From an uncultured Alphaproteobacteria bacterium (GTDB taxonomy: Bacteria > Pseudomonadota > Alphaproteobacteria > RF32 > CAG-239): DNA of 52,140 nucleotides. The stretch lies in assembly GCA_944393205.1 (NCBI GenBank), contig CALXZI010000007.1, positions 1-52,140 of the forward strand, in the 5' to 3' direction. Below are positions 1 to 8,661 of this stretch, one piece after another. How positions within the stretch are numbered: position 1 is the first letter of the stretch; each line of letters starts with the position of its first letter. Both the position numbers and the translations under genes were made by a program. Under the pieces are notes generated by a model. That model saw only the letters and a list, made by a program, of their open reading frames with translations. It ran no database searches and had not been told where the DNA came from.

Positions 1-44
1 CTTTTTACTTATCTATATTTTTTTATAAAAAAATTATAAAAAAC

Positions 45-77
45 AACACCGCTTCGGCTTCGCACCAAAACGGTGTT
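45..77 (-). terminator. Intrinsic terminator of the leftmost minus-strand gene
   Basis: Inverted repeat AACACCG (45-51) / CGGTGTT (71-77). Read on the minus strand the stem is followed by a T-rich run (about 31-43). It lies just beyond the stop codon of the 96-530 gene, so it probably ends the minus-strand run that begins near asnS. The 19-base loop is longer than usual. Confidence 0.6.
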
Positions 78-95
78 TGAGTTCTGCTTGGATTA

Positions 96-530
96 TTATT
101 TATTTTCTATTTGTTTGGCAAACAAAAACTTGTCCATGCCGTTGACAGTTGTGATTTTATCATTTTGTAAAATATTGGGCAGTTCAACGGTTCTAAACAC
201 GCTACGCGGGTCAGCTCCTTCCACGAAAGCAGTTACGTTTCCGCTGGCGCCGGCGATAAAACGCCGAGAAGCCTCGCTCCATATCATCATACTTTCGTCT
301 TTGTTGAGCGTTTTAGTGCTTTCAAACCCCATTTCCACCAATTTGGCACCGCATTCGGTATGCTCAATCAGTAAATGTCCCGGATTTTTTTTTACAAAAT
401 CAAAAGCTTTTTCCCGATTAGCCGCCGTTGGTTGAAAACTGATGCTGTAAACAACAACGCTGTTTTCTTTTGAAGACACATCAAGCGTACGGGCAATTTT
501 CATCCCTTCCGGCCATCTATCTCCGTTCAT
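96..530 (-). CDS. Hypothetical protein, 144 aa
   Basis: I do not recognise a family. The start is taken at the ATG ending at 530 because GGGAGAAAG stands just upstream, whereas the upstream ATG at 599 lacks a site and would lie deep inside the HAD gene. It overlaps the HAD hydrolase gene by 14 bases and is probably translationally coupled to it. The protein has no signal peptide or membrane segment, so it is likely cytosolic. Visible features are a basic, aromatic N-terminus, a segment with ISFQPTAANREKAFDF and a C-terminal part with TAFVEGADPRSVF. It is the last gene before a terminator. Confidence 0.6.
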   Translation of the reverse strand: MNGDRWPEGMKIARTLDVSSKENSVVVYSISFQPTAANREKAFDFVKKNPGHLLIEHTECGAKLVEMGFESTKTLNKDESMMIWSEASRRFIAGASGNVTAFVEGADPRSVFRTVELPNILQNDKITTVNGMDKFLFAKQIENK

Positions 531-1200
531 TTTCTTTCTCCCGAGAAATGTTCTGCGGCGCAATTTGAGTAAGGTATTGTTTAAGTGTAAATTTATCACT
601 GATTAAAACAGCGCTCATGCCGATATTTCTAGCCGCTGTAATATTGCGCGGCATATCATCAACCAAGATGCAGGATTCAACAGGTACGCCGATTCGTTTA
701 GAGATAAAAGCCAAGCCTTGCGGATCATGTTTGGGGTAAAAAACACCGTTTTTTTCTGATAAAGTAATGTCATAACACTGAATTCCATCAGCTTCAAAAT
801 CAAATACACTTTTGCCGAAACGTTGTTGCAAAACCTTGTCAAGATGTAAAATATGATTATTGGTTAATATCATAACAGGTTGATTTTGTGCAACATTTTT
901 GATATTTTGATATAAACCATCATCACGCGTGATGTTGCTATAATCAACCCGATCAAACATTTTTCGGCAAAAATTTTCAAAACCATAGCCCGTATAATCA
1001 CACACGGCTTTAATGTAATTAAAAAGCCCTAATTTATTTTGCGCGATTGTTTCTTCGGATATGCGTGCCTGCGTTGCGCCGTCAAGCTTTACATCTTGAC
1101 GGTAAGTTTCTTTCATCGCCTCAACAAAATCTTTAAGCGTCAAAGCTTCAGATGGGTATAACACCCCATCGCAATCAACCAATAATGTTTTATTCTGCAT
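517..1200 (-). CDS. HAD-superfamily hydrolase (pyrimidine 5'-nucleotidase-like)
   Basis: A 227-aa phosphohydrolase of the haloacid dehalogenase superfamily, probably acting on a small phosphorylated metabolite in the cytosol. Motif I is DCDGVLYP with D9 as the likely nucleophile and D11 as the acid/base. Motif II is MILTNN with T113. A lysine near 149-157 may serve as motif III, and motif IV is ILVDDMPRN with D181 and D182. The alpha-helical insertion after motif I fits a type I cap, as in the nucleotidase-like branch. The start overlaps the metallophosphoesterase stop by 11 bases and the end overlaps the next gene by 14 bases, so the three genes form a tight unit. The substrate cannot be read from sequence. 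Confidence 0.85.
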   Translation of the reverse strand: MQNKTLLVDCDGVLYPSEALTLKDFVEAMKETYRQDVKLDGATQARISEETIAQNKLGLFNYIKAVCDYTGYGFENFCRKMFDRVDYSNITRDDGLYQNIKNVAQNQPVMILTNNHILHLDKVLQQRFGKSVFDFEADGIQCYDITLSEKNGVFYPKHDPQGLAFISKRIGVPVESCILVDDMPRNITAARNIGMSAVLISDKFTLKQYLTQIAPQNISREKENERR

Positions 1201-2314
1201 TTTGACCAGCTTTCAAATTAAAAACGGTGATATCAGACGGTGCCAGAAGCCGCATTGGCGGTCCCCAGTAACCGGCGCCGCGGGTAATATAAAGTTTATT
1301 GCCGTTTTCCAAATTATACATACCGGCCAGATACCCGTTGGCCTCTTTAGCTAAAAAGTGAAAGGGAAAAATTTGCCCGCCGTGTGTATGGCCTGAAATT
1401 TGTAAATCAAACGTATTTTCCTCATTTTTAACGGGGCGGGGTGAATGTGACATCAAAACTTTGTAATAGTCATCTGAAGATGCGTATAAAGCTTTTTTAA
1501 AATTAACCGTCGCCGAGTTGGCGTCCGGAATTCCGGCAAGATACACGCCTGTCTGTCCAATTTCGGCGCCGGTGTTGTGCAAAACATCAAACCCCATGTG
1601 TGTGAATTCAATCATCCATTTTATCGGCGCGTTATAATATTCGTGATTTCCGAGGCTGACGTAAACGTTTTTTGCTTTAATGTTTTTTAATTCCGCAACT
1701 TTTTCTTTCAAGACATCAGGTTCATCGTCAATAATATCGCCTACCAACAAAACATAATCCGGATTTTGTTGGTTGATTTGTTCAACAATATGACGAATTT
1801 GCCACATTGGCGTAGCCGTATCAATGTGTAAATCGCTGGCAACAACAAGCCGCATATCTTCTTTAATGCGAGCATCTGTGATGTTGATTTCTTTGACAGA
1901 GGGCGTTTTGTTGGCTTCATAAACGCTGTATAAAGCAATCAGCAGAGCCAAAGCAACGGTAATAAGGTTGTTGCGCTGCAAGAGTCTGACGTTGTCCGGA
2001 TTTAAATCTTGATTATGGGAAATAAAATACACGATATACCAGATAATATCTCTGAAAAACAGAAGCATAAACAAAATAAAGGCAAAACCCATCAAAAAAT
2101 AGGAGCCTTTCGCCGCAATTTCATAAGAAACTCCAGTAAGCAGATTAGAATGTCTGATAAGCCGCAAAATCATCGGACTGAACCATGCTATAAAAAGCAA
2201 TAACAAAATCAATAGCTTACCCCATACCGGCAGATGGCCGTATCCGGCAAGCGTTTTATAAGTAATGGCCATACAGGCAATCATGACAATCAGCATAGCA
2301 ATAAAGAAACTCAT
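1190..2314 (-). CDS. Membrane-anchored metallophosphoesterase (YaeI-like)
   Basis: A 374-aa protein with an N-terminal block of about four membrane segments (within residues 4-132) followed by a calcineurin-like phosphoesterase domain. Metal-binding motifs are visible in order: SDLHID (D161, H163), VGDIIDD (D193), SLGNHEYY (N223, H224), then HSPRP and SGHTHGGQ near the C-terminus. The arrangement matches the YaeI/YkuE type, some members of which hydrolyse UDP-diacylglucosamine or other phospholipid-linked substrates; the substrate here is not known. AAAGGAA lies about 9 bases before the ATG. It is 46 bases downstream of the DUF4167 gene and overlaps the HAD gene. Confidence 0.87.
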   Translation of the reverse strand: MSFFIAMLIVMIACMAITYKTLAGYGHLPVWGKLLILLLLFIAWFSPMILRLIRHSNLLTGVSYEIAAKGSYFLMGFAFILFMLLFFRDIIWYIVYFISHNQDLNPDNVRLLQRNNLITVALALLIALYSVYEANKTPSVKEINITDARIKEDMRLVVASDLHIDTATPMWQIRHIVEQINQQNPDYVLLVGDIIDDEPDVLKEKVAELKNIKAKNVYVSLGNHEYYNAPIKWMIEFTHMGFDVLHNTGAEIGQTGVYLAGIPDANSATVNFKKALYASSDDYYKVLMSHSPRPVKNEENTFDLQISGHTHGGQIFPFHFLAKEANGYLAGMYNLENGNKLYITRGAGYWGPPMRLLAPSDITVFNLKAGQNAE

Positions 2315-2360
2315 TTTTTTAATTCCTTTCTTTAAAATTCAAAACGGAGCAATATATTTC

Positions 2361-2930
2361 CTATATGGCTGCGGCGTCTTCTTTGGGTAGATTCTCCGGT
2401 TTCAAACGGCGGATGCGGCGCGGCTTTTTAACTTCGTCGGAAGAAGTTTCCGTTGTTTGAGTTTCATCTGTATTTTTTTGCCGCGTCCGCGGATGAATTT
2501 CAATAATTTTGAATGACTTTTTTTGAGTAACCTTTAATTCATTCGTATTTCCACCCGTTGAAACGTTTTCATCCTTGGCAGCAACCGATGTTTCGGTTGC
2601 GTCCGCATTGTTTTCCGATTCTGATTTGTTTTCATTGTTATCGGTTGCTTCTGCGGTATTTTCGGCAATGTTCGGAGTTTCGGCTTTTAAAGCTTTTCGT
2701 TCATTAATTTCCGTCACGATTTTGCGATAATGCTCGGCATATTGACGATAAATCTCCATTTCCACAAAATCGCCCGAACCATGCGCTTCTTTAGCCAGTT
2801 CATTATATCTTTTGATTAAATCCAAAGCCGTGCCGTTGATTTTTCCGGCCGGACTGATGCTGTCAAACTTGTAATTGAGCGAGTAGGCGTTACTATTGCC
2901 GCCGCTACGAAATTTGTTATTTTTTTTCAT
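2361..2930 (-). CDS. DUF4167 domain protein
   Basis: A 189-aa protein whose first about 75 residues match the alphaproteobacterial DUF4167 domain: a basic, Asn-rich start, then SPAGKINGTALDLIKRYNEL and a helix containing YRQYAEHYRKIV. The rest is a low-complexity, Glu/Asn/Thr-rich segment ending in a basic patch (KPRRIRRLKP). No signal peptide or membrane segment. In alphaproteobacteria this domain is commonly encoded directly after prmC, as here. The basic, partly disordered make-up suggests RNA or ribosome binding, but that is inference. There is no obvious Shine-Dalgarno sequence before the ATG. The 117-base gap from prmC may hold its own promoter (TATAAT on the minus strand near 2950). 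Confidence 0.85.
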   Translation of the reverse strand: MKKNNKFRSGGNSNAYSLNYKFDSISPAGKINGTALDLIKRYNELAKEAHGSGDFVEMEIYRQYAEHYRKIVTEINERKALKAETPNIAENTAEATDNNENKSESENNADATETSVAAKDENVSTGGNTNELKVTQKKSFKIIEIHPRTRQKNTDETQTTETSSDEVKKPRRIRRLKPENLPKEDAAAI

Positions 2931-3047
2931 GTTTTATACAATCATATTATAAGCATATAGCTTGGGTTAAAATACTAAAGAATAAATCAAAAAAAGGCAT
3001 TTATTAAAAAAAATTATGCCGACAACCGGATAATATATGTTTTTTTT

Positions 3048-3908
3048 TCAATTGCAATCTTTTTTTCTAAAAATAATACATCTGTCTATATTGTTTAGAT
3101 CGCGGCGGGTTTCTATATGTGTAAATCCTCTTTTACCGAAAATTTCTTGTACGCTTTTGGCCTGCCGAATGCCGCATTCCAACATAACATATCCGTTGTT
3201 GGTTAAAAGCAGGGGGCAAATGTCAGCCAAACGCCGATAACTTACCAAACCGTCTTGTCCGCCGTCTAAAGCCGTTTGAGGATCAAAATCCTTAACTTCC
3301 GGCTCCAATGTGGCGATATCGGCGCTCGGAATGTAAGGTGGGTTTGAAACAATCAATTCAAACGGTGCGCTACTTAAAGTAAGGATATAATCATCAAACC
3401 AATCAGTTTGAACAAGATTGATTTGCTTATCCGGTACAGAAAGCGCAGCCTGATTCTGTCGGGTTGTTTTTAATGCGGTTCCCGATTTATCAATGCCTGT
3501 GCCGCGAAGTTGCGGAAAATCTTTTAACAGCGAAAGCAAAATACACCCCGAACCAACACCCAAGTCCAGAACGGAATGTAGATTATCTTTTTGTATGATT
3601 TCTGCCGCAGCTTCAATTAAAATCTCTGTGTCCGGCCGCGGTGAAAGCACGTTCTCATTGACAATAAAATCATATTTATAAAAAGACTTGCGACCGATAA
3701 CTTTATCCAAAGGTTTATGATTAATACGCGCCTGTACCAGCCGTTGTAAAACCGCTAGTGACGATTCTGTCAGCACCGTGGCGTCATTAACCGTATCGGC
3801 ATCCGTACCGATGGCACAAGCAATCAATAAACGCGCCTCCAATCGCGGCGATGCAATTTTTGCCGCAATCAATTTTTTAATAACTTCTTGATAAACAGAT
3901 TCGCTCAT
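3048..3908 (-). CDS. prmC: Peptide chain release factor N5-glutamine methyltransferase PrmC
   Basis: PrmC methylates the GGQ glutamine of release factors RF1/RF2 using S-adenosylmethionine. The 286-aa product has an N-terminal helical domain, the SAM-binding loop LDLGVGSGC (about 114-122) and the catalytic SNPPYIP motif (N189-Y192), followed by the family's ALDGGQDGL stretch. The start is taken at the ATG ending at 3908, one base after the rpoH stop. Upstream in-frame ATGs would run far into rpoH and add residues not seen in the family. No good Shine-Dalgarno is present, so translation is probably coupled to rpoH. Confidence 0.95.
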   Translation of the reverse strand: MSESVYQEVIKKLIAAKIASPRLEARLLIACAIGTDADTVNDATVLTESSLAVLQRLVQARINHKPLDKVIGRKSFYKYDFIVNENVLSPRPDTEILIEAAAEIIQKDNLHSVLDLGVGSGCILLSLLKDFPQLRGTGIDKSGTALKTTRQNQAALSVPDKQINLVQTDWFDDYILTLSSAPFELIVSNPPYIPSADIATLEPEVKDFDPQTALDGGQDGLVSYRRLADICPLLLTNNGYVMLECGIRQAKSVQEIFGKRGFTHIETRRDLNNIDRCIIFRKKDCN

Positions 3909-3909
3909 T

Positions 3910-4821
3910 TTAAGAGGCCATTCTTGCTTTAACGTCTGCCGAAAGTTTTTCAAAAGCACGTTTTTCAATCTGACGTACTCGCTCACGACTGATATTAAAC
4001 TTGACGCCGATTTCATCAAGAGTTGCCGGCGTATCGGTCAACATTCGGCTTTTGATGATGAATTGTTCCCGCTCGTTGAGTTTTGCCAGACAATCCAACA
4101 AAACTTTACGTTTATATTCAGCTTCTTGTTTGTTGGCGATTCTGTTTTCCACATTCTGCCGACTGTCAGCCAACATATCAATTTTTTCTTTATTTTCTTC
4201 ATCTGAATCATTGTAAACCGAAACATTTAAAGATTTATCGCCGCCGATTCGCCGATTCATTTCCACCACGTCTTGTTCATCCACCACCAATTCTTTGGCG
4301 ATTTCTTTCACAACCTTCGGCTCCAGTTCTTTGTTTTCATAAAGTCCCAAACGAGCTTTAATGCGTCCCAAATTGTAAAATAGCTTTTTTTGTGCCGCAA
4401 CCGTGCCGATTTTCACCAACGACCATGACCGTAAGATATAGTCGTTGATGGCGGCTTTAATCCACCAAATGGCATAAGTTGCCAAGCGCACTTTCTTTTC
4501 TTGGTCAAATTTTTTGACTGCCTGCATCAGACCGATATTGGCCTCCGAGATGATATCCGACATCGGCAACCCGTAACGACGATAAGTCAAGGCAATTTTT
4601 GCCGCCAAACGCAAATGCGACGTAATCAGTTTTTGTGCGGATTCTAAATTTCCGTTTGTTTTGAAATCATTGATAAGATATCTTTCTTCCTGTTCGGTCA
4701 AAACCGGAAACGTTTTGATTTTGTTTAAATAAGAATACAAACCGTTATCATCAATAACAGCCGGTAAATTTGTCTTGTTGGTAACTACGACCAGATTTTT
4801 ATGTTCGTTTGTTTCTGCCAT
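3910..4821 (-). CDS. rpoH: RNA polymerase sigma-32 factor RpoH
   Basis: A 303-aa group 3 sigma factor that directs RNA polymerase to heat-shock promoters. Region 2 is visible as SHLRLAAKIALTYRRYGLP, then EANIGLMQAVKKFD and YAIWWIKAAINDYILRSW. The RpoH-specific box follows as QKKLFYNLGRIK. Region 4 ends with the helix-turn-helix LDEIGVKFNISRERVRQIE. The length fits the family. It heads a likely rpoH-prmC pair separated by one base, and a possible promoter lies in the 55-base gap upstream. No clear Shine-Dalgarno sequence is seen before the ATG, which could leave room for mRNA-structure control of translation as in other rpoH genes (inference). Confidence 0.95.
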   Translation of the reverse strand: MAETNEHKNLVVVTNKTNLPAVIDDNGLYSYLNKIKTFPVLTEQEERYLINDFKTNGNLESAQKLITSHLRLAAKIALTYRRYGLPMSDIISEANIGLMQAVKKFDQEKKVRLATYAIWWIKAAINDYILRSWSLVKIGTVAAQKKLFYNLGRIKARLGLYENKELEPKVVKEIAKELVVDEQDVVEMNRRIGGDKSLNVSVYNDSDEENKEKIDMLADSRQNVENRIANKQEAEYKRKVLLDCLAKLNEREQFIIKSRMLTDTPATLDEIGVKFNISRERVRQIEKRAFEKLSADVKARMAS

Positions 4822-4844
4822 ATTCTTAAATAAACACTTTAATA

Positions 4845-4873
4845 TATTTAGATAAAATTTTATTTTAAATCAA
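4845..4873 (-). promoter_or_regulatory. Candidate sigma70-type promoter of rpoH
   Basis: On the minus strand TTGATT (4868-4873) and TAAATA (4845-4850) are separated by 17 bases. The site sits in the short gap before rpoH, about 25 bases upstream of the ATG. The surrounding DNA is very AT-rich, so a chance match is possible. Confidence 0.35.
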
Positions 4874-4876
4874 GAA

Positions 4877-5470
4877 CTACGGATAAATAAAAGAAATATC
4901 TTTATAGTCAATACTGTTTTTATCCAAATTAATAATGTATCCCTGATAATTGTCGGCATAAGGATACAACACCACATACAGAGGTACGTCCGCCGCTTCA
5001 TTCTGTCGGCATAAGATAATGTCTTTTTCGGGGATTTTTTCATTGAGTTTAATCATAATTAGAGCATTGGCTGTATTATAATCTTCTTCAGGGTTAAAAT
5101 CTTCAACCGATACATTTGAAAAACCGCCTAAATTGGCCAAAATAAGGGATTTTGAGCGTTTTGCAAGCGTCGTTGTGGAATGGAAACTGTCGGTGTATTG
5201 CCAAACGCGTTCCTTGATTTTAGTAAACAGCTGTGGCGAAGAACAGGTTGGCGCCGAAATGTTTTGTGTTTTGCCTAACTGCTCATCGGCATTAAAAAAA
5301 TCCGGATTTTCAGTTTCTGGCACTGGCGCGCCGAAATCATCATTGCTGACATTGTTATCAGCTGTCAACATAGTATCGGCGGAACTTGTTTCAGCTACGC
5401 CGAAAGCCGTTCCGCTTGTTGTCAACAGGAACAATAAACCGAAGATGAATTTTATCGCGTTGAACCTCAT
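4877..5470 (-). CDS. Secreted hypothetical protein, 197 aa
   Basis: I do not recognise a family. The first about 25 residues form a signal peptide: a basic start, a hydrophobic core (FIFGLLFLLTTSGTAFG) and a likely cleavage near AFGVA, so the protein is probably periplasmic. The mature part starts with an acidic, low-complexity linker. It then has a Lys-rich segment and a C-terminal half of short beta-prone stretches (ALIMIKL, LYVVLYPY, GYIINLD). Two cysteines in the mature part could form a disulfide. AAGGAG stands about 9 bases before the ATG. It follows asnS by 14 bases, so it is probably cotranscribed with it. Confidence 0.65.
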   Translation of the reverse strand: MRFNAIKFIFGLLFLLTTSGTAFGVAETSSADTMLTADNNVSNDDFGAPVPETENPDFFNADEQLGKTQNISAPTCSSPQLFTKIKERVWQYTDSFHSTTTLAKRSKSLILANLGGFSNVSVEDFNPEEDYNTANALIMIKLNEKIPEKDIILCRQNEAADVPLYVVLYPYADNYQGYIINLDKNSIDYKDISFIYP

Positions 5471-5484
5471 AAAAAAATAACTCC

Positions 5485-6873
5485 TTAAAAATTAATGGAT
5501 TTTGGCGTCCGCGGGAAGGGGATGACATCGCGGATATTAGCAATGCCCGTCACAAGCATCATCATCCGTTCAAAACCCAAGCCGAAACCGGCATGCGGCA
5601 CGGAACCATACTTGCGCGAGTCCAGATACCATGCATAATCTTCAACCCGCATTCCCAAATCTTTAATTTTTTGCACCAGAACGTCATAACGTTCCTCACG
5701 TTGTGATCCGCCGATAAGTTCACCGATTCTCGGCACCAGCACGTCCATGGCGGCAACTGTTTTGCCGTCATCGTTTAAACGCATGTAAAAGGCCTTAATT
5801 TCTTTGGGATAATCACGAACGATAACCGGTTTTTTGAAATGTTCTTCCGCCAAAAAACGTTCATGTTCGGTTTGCAAATCAATGCCGTATTCCGGCTTGT
5901 ATTCAAAAGTTTTGCCGGATTTTTGCATAATCTCAATAGCTTCCGAATATGTGATGCGGGCAAAACTATTGTGTGCAATATTTTCAAGCGTCTGCTTTAA
6001 GTTCGGATCCACAAATTTTTCAAACAATTCCAAATCTTGCGCGCAATGATCCATAAGGTGTGTAACGCATGAACGCACCATATCTTCGGCCAAATCCATA
6101 TCGTCATGAATGTCGGCAAAAGCCATTTCCGGTTCAATCATCCAAAATTCGGCGGCGTGGCGCTGGGTGTTGGAATTTTCGGCTCTGAATGTGGGTCCGA
6201 AAGTGTAGATGTTGCCTAAAGCAGTGGCATACATCTCGCCGTTGAGCTGGCCGGAAACCGTCAAACGCGCTTCTTTACCGAAAAAGTCCTGTGAATAATC
6301 AATCTTACCGTCCGGCGTCCGCGGCGGATTACTCATATCAAGCGTGGTTACTTGAAACATTTCACCGGCGCCCTCGCAGTCCGAACCGGTAATAATCGGC
6401 GTATGCACATAGAAAAAGCCGCGCTCATGAAAAAATTTATGAATGGCGTATGAAAGCTCCGACCGGATACGGAAAGCGGCGCCGTATTTGTTTGTGCGCG
6501 GACGTAAATGAGCAATCGTACGCAAATATTCATCGGTATGCTTTTTCTTTTGCAGCGGATAATCATCCGGCGCCAAAGAATAAATTTCAAACGTATTGGC
6601 AATAACTTCAAATTTTTGATTACCACCTTTGGAAGCAACCAATGCACCGGTTACGGCAACCGATGAACCGGTGGAAATTTTTTTAACCTCGTCATAATTG
6701 TCAAGGGAATTATTGGCGATAACTTGAATGTTTTTCAAACAAGAGCCGTCGTTAATTTCAATAAATGAAAAATCTTTGGCATCGCGGCGGGTCCTGACCC
6801 AACCTTTTAATAACACTTTTTCTTTTTCGGCATCAGCGGCCAATAAATCAATTATTTTTGTTCTTTTCAACAT
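5485..6873 (-). CDS. asnS: Asparaginyl-tRNA synthetase
   Basis: A 462-aa class IIb aminoacyl-tRNA synthetase that charges tRNA-Asn with asparagine. The N-terminal OB-fold anticodon-binding domain covers about residues 15-100 ([12 protein letters not shown]). The catalytic domain shows motif 2 ([20 protein letters not shown]) and motif 3 ([15 protein letters not shown]) near the C-terminus. The [12 protein letters not shown] stretch is typical of AsnS rather than AspS. The start is placed at the second ATG (ending at 6873), because AAGGGA lies 9 bases before it but directly abuts the first ATG at 6882. Presence of asnS suggests direct Asn-tRNA charging rather than sole reliance on the transamidation route. 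Confidence 0.96.
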   Translation of the reverse strand: MLKRTKIIDLLAADAEKEKVLLKGWVRTRRDAKDFSFIEINDGSCLKNIQVIANNSLDNYDEVKKISTGSSVAVTGALVASKGGNQKFEVIANTFEIYSLAPDDYPLQKKKHTDEYLRTIAHLRPRTNKYGAAFRIRSELSYAIHKFFHERGFFYVHTPIITGSDCEGAGEMFQVTTLDMSNPPRTPDGKIDYSQDFFGKEARLTVSGQLNGEMYATALGNIYTFGPTFRAENSNTQRHAAEFWMIEPEMAFADIHDDMDLAEDMVRSCVTHLMDHCAQDLELFEKFVDPNLKQTLENIAHNSFARITYSEAIEIMQKSGKTFEYKPEYGIDLQTEHERFLAEEHFKKPVIVRDYPKEIKAFYMRLNDDGKTVAAMDVLVPRIGELIGGSQREERYDVLVQKIKDLGMRVEDYAWYLDSRKYGSVPHAGFGLGFERMMMLVTGIANIRDVIPFPRTPKSINF

Positions 6874-6953
6874 TTTCAACATTCCCTTGAACTAAAAATG
6901 AAAATTTTAAAAACTTTTCGCACTATACATCAACAATCTTTAATTGTCCAGCA

Positions 6954-6979
6954 TTGACAACAAAATTTATAGGTATAAA
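6954..6979 (+). promoter_or_regulatory. Possible promoter of the lipoprotein gene
   Basis: A perfect TTGACA (6954-6959) is followed by TATAAA at 6974-6979 and another at 6981-6986. Neither gives the preferred 17-base spacing (14 and 21), so the -10 assignment is open. It lies in the divergent gap between asnS and the lipoprotein gene. Confidence 0.3.
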
Positions 6980-7015
6980 TTATAAAGAAATCAATTTATT
7001 TTTAGGAGGATGTTT

Positions 7016-7462
7016 ATGAAAAAAATATTAGCAGTGCTTGTGCCGGCGGTAATGCTGACAGCTTGTCAGGCAGATATAGATTCGTATCAATACGGCACAA
7101 GTTCGGTCGGACAGGCCAATGCGGCGGCGCAATGCCGTGTGATTAACGTACGGCTGGTTAAAGTTAAAAGCGACAATGAATTGGGTACGCTTATCGGCGG
7201 TGCGGCCGGCGGCGTGGCAGGTTACGGCATCGGCGGCGATAGCACGGCGCATTGGTTGGGCAGTATCGGCGGCGCGGTTTTGGGCGGCATTGCCGGCAAC
7301 GCGGCGCAAGGAGCGTTGTCTTCACAAAACGCTTATGAATATATCGTGGAATTAAACAATGGTCAGGTTATGACCATTACGCAGGGAACAGACACATTGT
7401 TGAGCCCCGGTCAAAGATGTATGCTTTTATATGGTAATCCGGCTCGTCTGATTGCTTACTAA
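7016..7462 (+). CDS. Glycine-zipper lipoprotein (17-kDa surface antigen-like)
   Basis: A 148-aa outer-membrane-type lipoprotein. The lipobox LTAC puts the lipidated cysteine at C17 after a short basic signal peptide. The centre is a glycine-zipper hairpin (GTLIGGAAGGVAGYGIGG, then GSIGGAVLGGIAGNAAQG), as in the rickettsial 17-kDa antigen and SlyB/PcP families. The C-terminus is a small beta domain ending in a GQRCMLLYG segment. The start is taken at 7016 because AGGAGG (7004-7009) lies 6 bases before it. The ATG at 7010 touches that site directly. It probably acts in envelope integrity; an exact role cannot be assigned. An intrinsic terminator follows. Confidence 0.85.
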   Translation: MKKILAVLVPAVMLTACQADIDSYQYGTSSVGQANAAAQCRVINVRLVKVKSDNELGTLIGGAAGGVAGYGIGGDSTAHWLGSIGGAVLGGIAGNAAQGALSSQNAYEYIVELNNGQVMTITQGTDTLLSPGQRCMLLYGNPARLIAY

Positions 7463-7480
7463 ATAAATTTTTACACTTGC

Positions 7481-7506
7481 AGCCCCGTACAAAAACGGGG
7501 CTTTGT
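7481..7506 (+). terminator. Intrinsic terminator after the lipoprotein gene
   Basis: Perfect 8-bp stem AGCCCCGT (7481-7488) / ACGGGGCT (7495-7502) with a 6-base loop, followed by a short TTTG run. The T tract is weak. Confidence 0.7.
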
Positions 7507-7530
7507 AAAAATGTGGTTAAAATTACACCG

Positions 7531-7559
7531 TTGACAAAAATACCGACGTCTGTTATTCT
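7531..7559 (+). promoter_or_regulatory. Sigma70-type promoter of the 7593 gene
   Basis: Perfect TTGACA (7531-7536), 17-base spacer and TATTCT (7554-7559). It sits between the preceding terminator and the ATG at 7593, giving a leader of about 25 bases. Confidence 0.55.
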
Positions 7560-7592
7560 CAAAAACAAAGAAAATTATTAAAAATTCTAATT

Positions 7593-8084
7593 ATGAAGAC
7601 GTTTAAATTAAGCGAATTAAAGGAATTCGCCGCCATCTTGAAAACTGATGGCAAAGACGCCATGTTGGGCAATTTTAAATCATGGTATCGCGCAACGTTG
7701 TACGAATTTTGCCGTCGCGAACTGATATGCAACATTTTACGCGGTTATTACGGTTCGGTGGAGGCTGAATGGAAAGAAGTTGACGCTTTGGCCGAACAGA
7801 ATTACCGTCAGGATACGCAGGATGCTTTGACTGATTTGTACGAGCGTTATCGGAAAGAGTGGTTTGAAACACAGTATCAATGCTATGAACAGCAACGACA
7901 TTCTTTTGCTGAATTGAAAAAGAATTTCAAATGGTATCGTTTCGTCAAACTCTGGTATGAAAAAATACGCTTGAACCGCGCCGACCGCAGTTTGACTTTG
8001 CGTGATATCTTGCAGGTTGTCAGTTGCGTCTATGTACAAAAAGGCGGAAAATTATCTGCTTTTAAACTGGCAATGAGCGCCTAA
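7593..8084 (+). CDS. Hypothetical cytosolic protein, 163 aa
   Basis: I do not recognise a family. The protein is helix-rich and full of aromatic and charged residues (for example YRKEWFETQYQCYEQQRHSF and NFKWYRFVKLWYEKIRL), with no signal peptide or membrane segment. It is a single-gene unit, with its own promoter upstream and a strong hairpin terminator downstream. The codon usage resembles the neighbours. There is no Shine-Dalgarno sequence before the ATG. No catalytic motif was seen, and a structural or regulatory role is as likely as an enzymatic one. Confidence 0.65.
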   Translation: MKTFKLSELKEFAAILKTDGKDAMLGNFKSWYRATLYEFCRRELICNILRGYYGSVEAEWKEVDALAEQNYRQDTQDALTDLYERYRKEWFETQYQCYEQQRHSFAELKKNFKWYRFVKLWYEKIRLNRADRSLTLRDILQVVSCVYVQKGGKLSAFKLAMSA

Positions 8085-8086
8085 AT

Positions 8087-8127
8087 AACAACAACCGCCG
8101 CAGATTGCATCTGTGGCGGTTGTTGTT
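8087..8127. terminator. Long hairpin between convergent genes
   Basis: A 19-bp stem (8087-8105 with 8109-8127), broken only by one G-U pair, around a 3-base loop. It lies between the 7593 gene (plus) and bamE (minus), three bases past the plus-strand stop codon. T tracts are poor on both sides, so it may act as a terminator and as a 3'-end stabiliser. Confidence 0.6.
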
Positions 8128-8138
8128 TGAAAAGCGGT

Positions 8139-8600
8139 TTATAAGCTGTCCCCCGAATTGCTTGGTGCGATTGGCAGATAAGCGCCGACGCCGCCGAAAT
8201 ACTTGCGGAAAAAGCCTAACTGTGTGCCGGCAGTGGGAGTCGCTGTCGTATCAACGTTAATTTGCCGCCCGTCTTCTAAATCATAATTTTTGATTGTAGC
8301 AACTTTTCCGTCATCGTTAAAAGTGATGGCTAAAACATCGCGCTTCATTTCTTCCGGCTTGAAAAAAGCCACTTTTTTCAGAGTTGATGACATATAAATC
8401 CAAGTTCTGTTATCAAAACTGGTTACGGCTGACGGACTGCCTAAAACGGATTCTACCTCGGCTTTATTTTGTCCTTTCCGAATTTGTGAGATTTTTTCAG
8501 ACGACGGCATATTACCGTTATGCACCAAGAAAATATCGCCGGAACAACCGACAAGGCCGAAAACAAACAGGCTCAAAAAAAACAACTTGCTTATTGACAT
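8139..8600 (-). CDS. bamE: BamE/OmlA-type outer-membrane lipoprotein
   Basis: BamE is a small lipoprotein of the BAM complex, which folds beta-barrel proteins into the outer membrane. The 153-aa product has a signal peptide with lipobox LVGC (C19) and the SmpA/OmlA domain: KISQIRKGQNKAEVESVLGS, a beta segment NRTWIYMSS, and ITFNDDGKVATIKNY. The C-terminal tail (after about residue 115) is low-complexity and ends with FFRKYFGGVGAY. It is divergent from yceD-rpmF-plsX-fabH, the usual alphaproteobacterial arrangement, and AAGGGTGG precedes the ATG. Confidence 0.88.
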   Translation of the reverse strand: MSISKLFFLSLFVFGLVGCSGDIFLVHNGNMPSSEKISQIRKGQNKAEVESVLGSPSAVTSFDNRTWIYMSSTLKKVAFFKPEEMKRDVLAITFNDDGKVATIKNYDLEDGRQINVDTTATPTAGTQLGFFRKYFGGVGAYLPIAPSNSGDSL

Positions 8601-8661
8601 AAAACCACCCTTACAATTATATTTTTAACATAAACGTTTTTATAACACACGGAAAACACGA

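Noticed and set aside
3909-4019. Upstream start for prmC
   Set aside because: It would overlap rpoH by about 110 bases and add residues outside the family's N-terminus.
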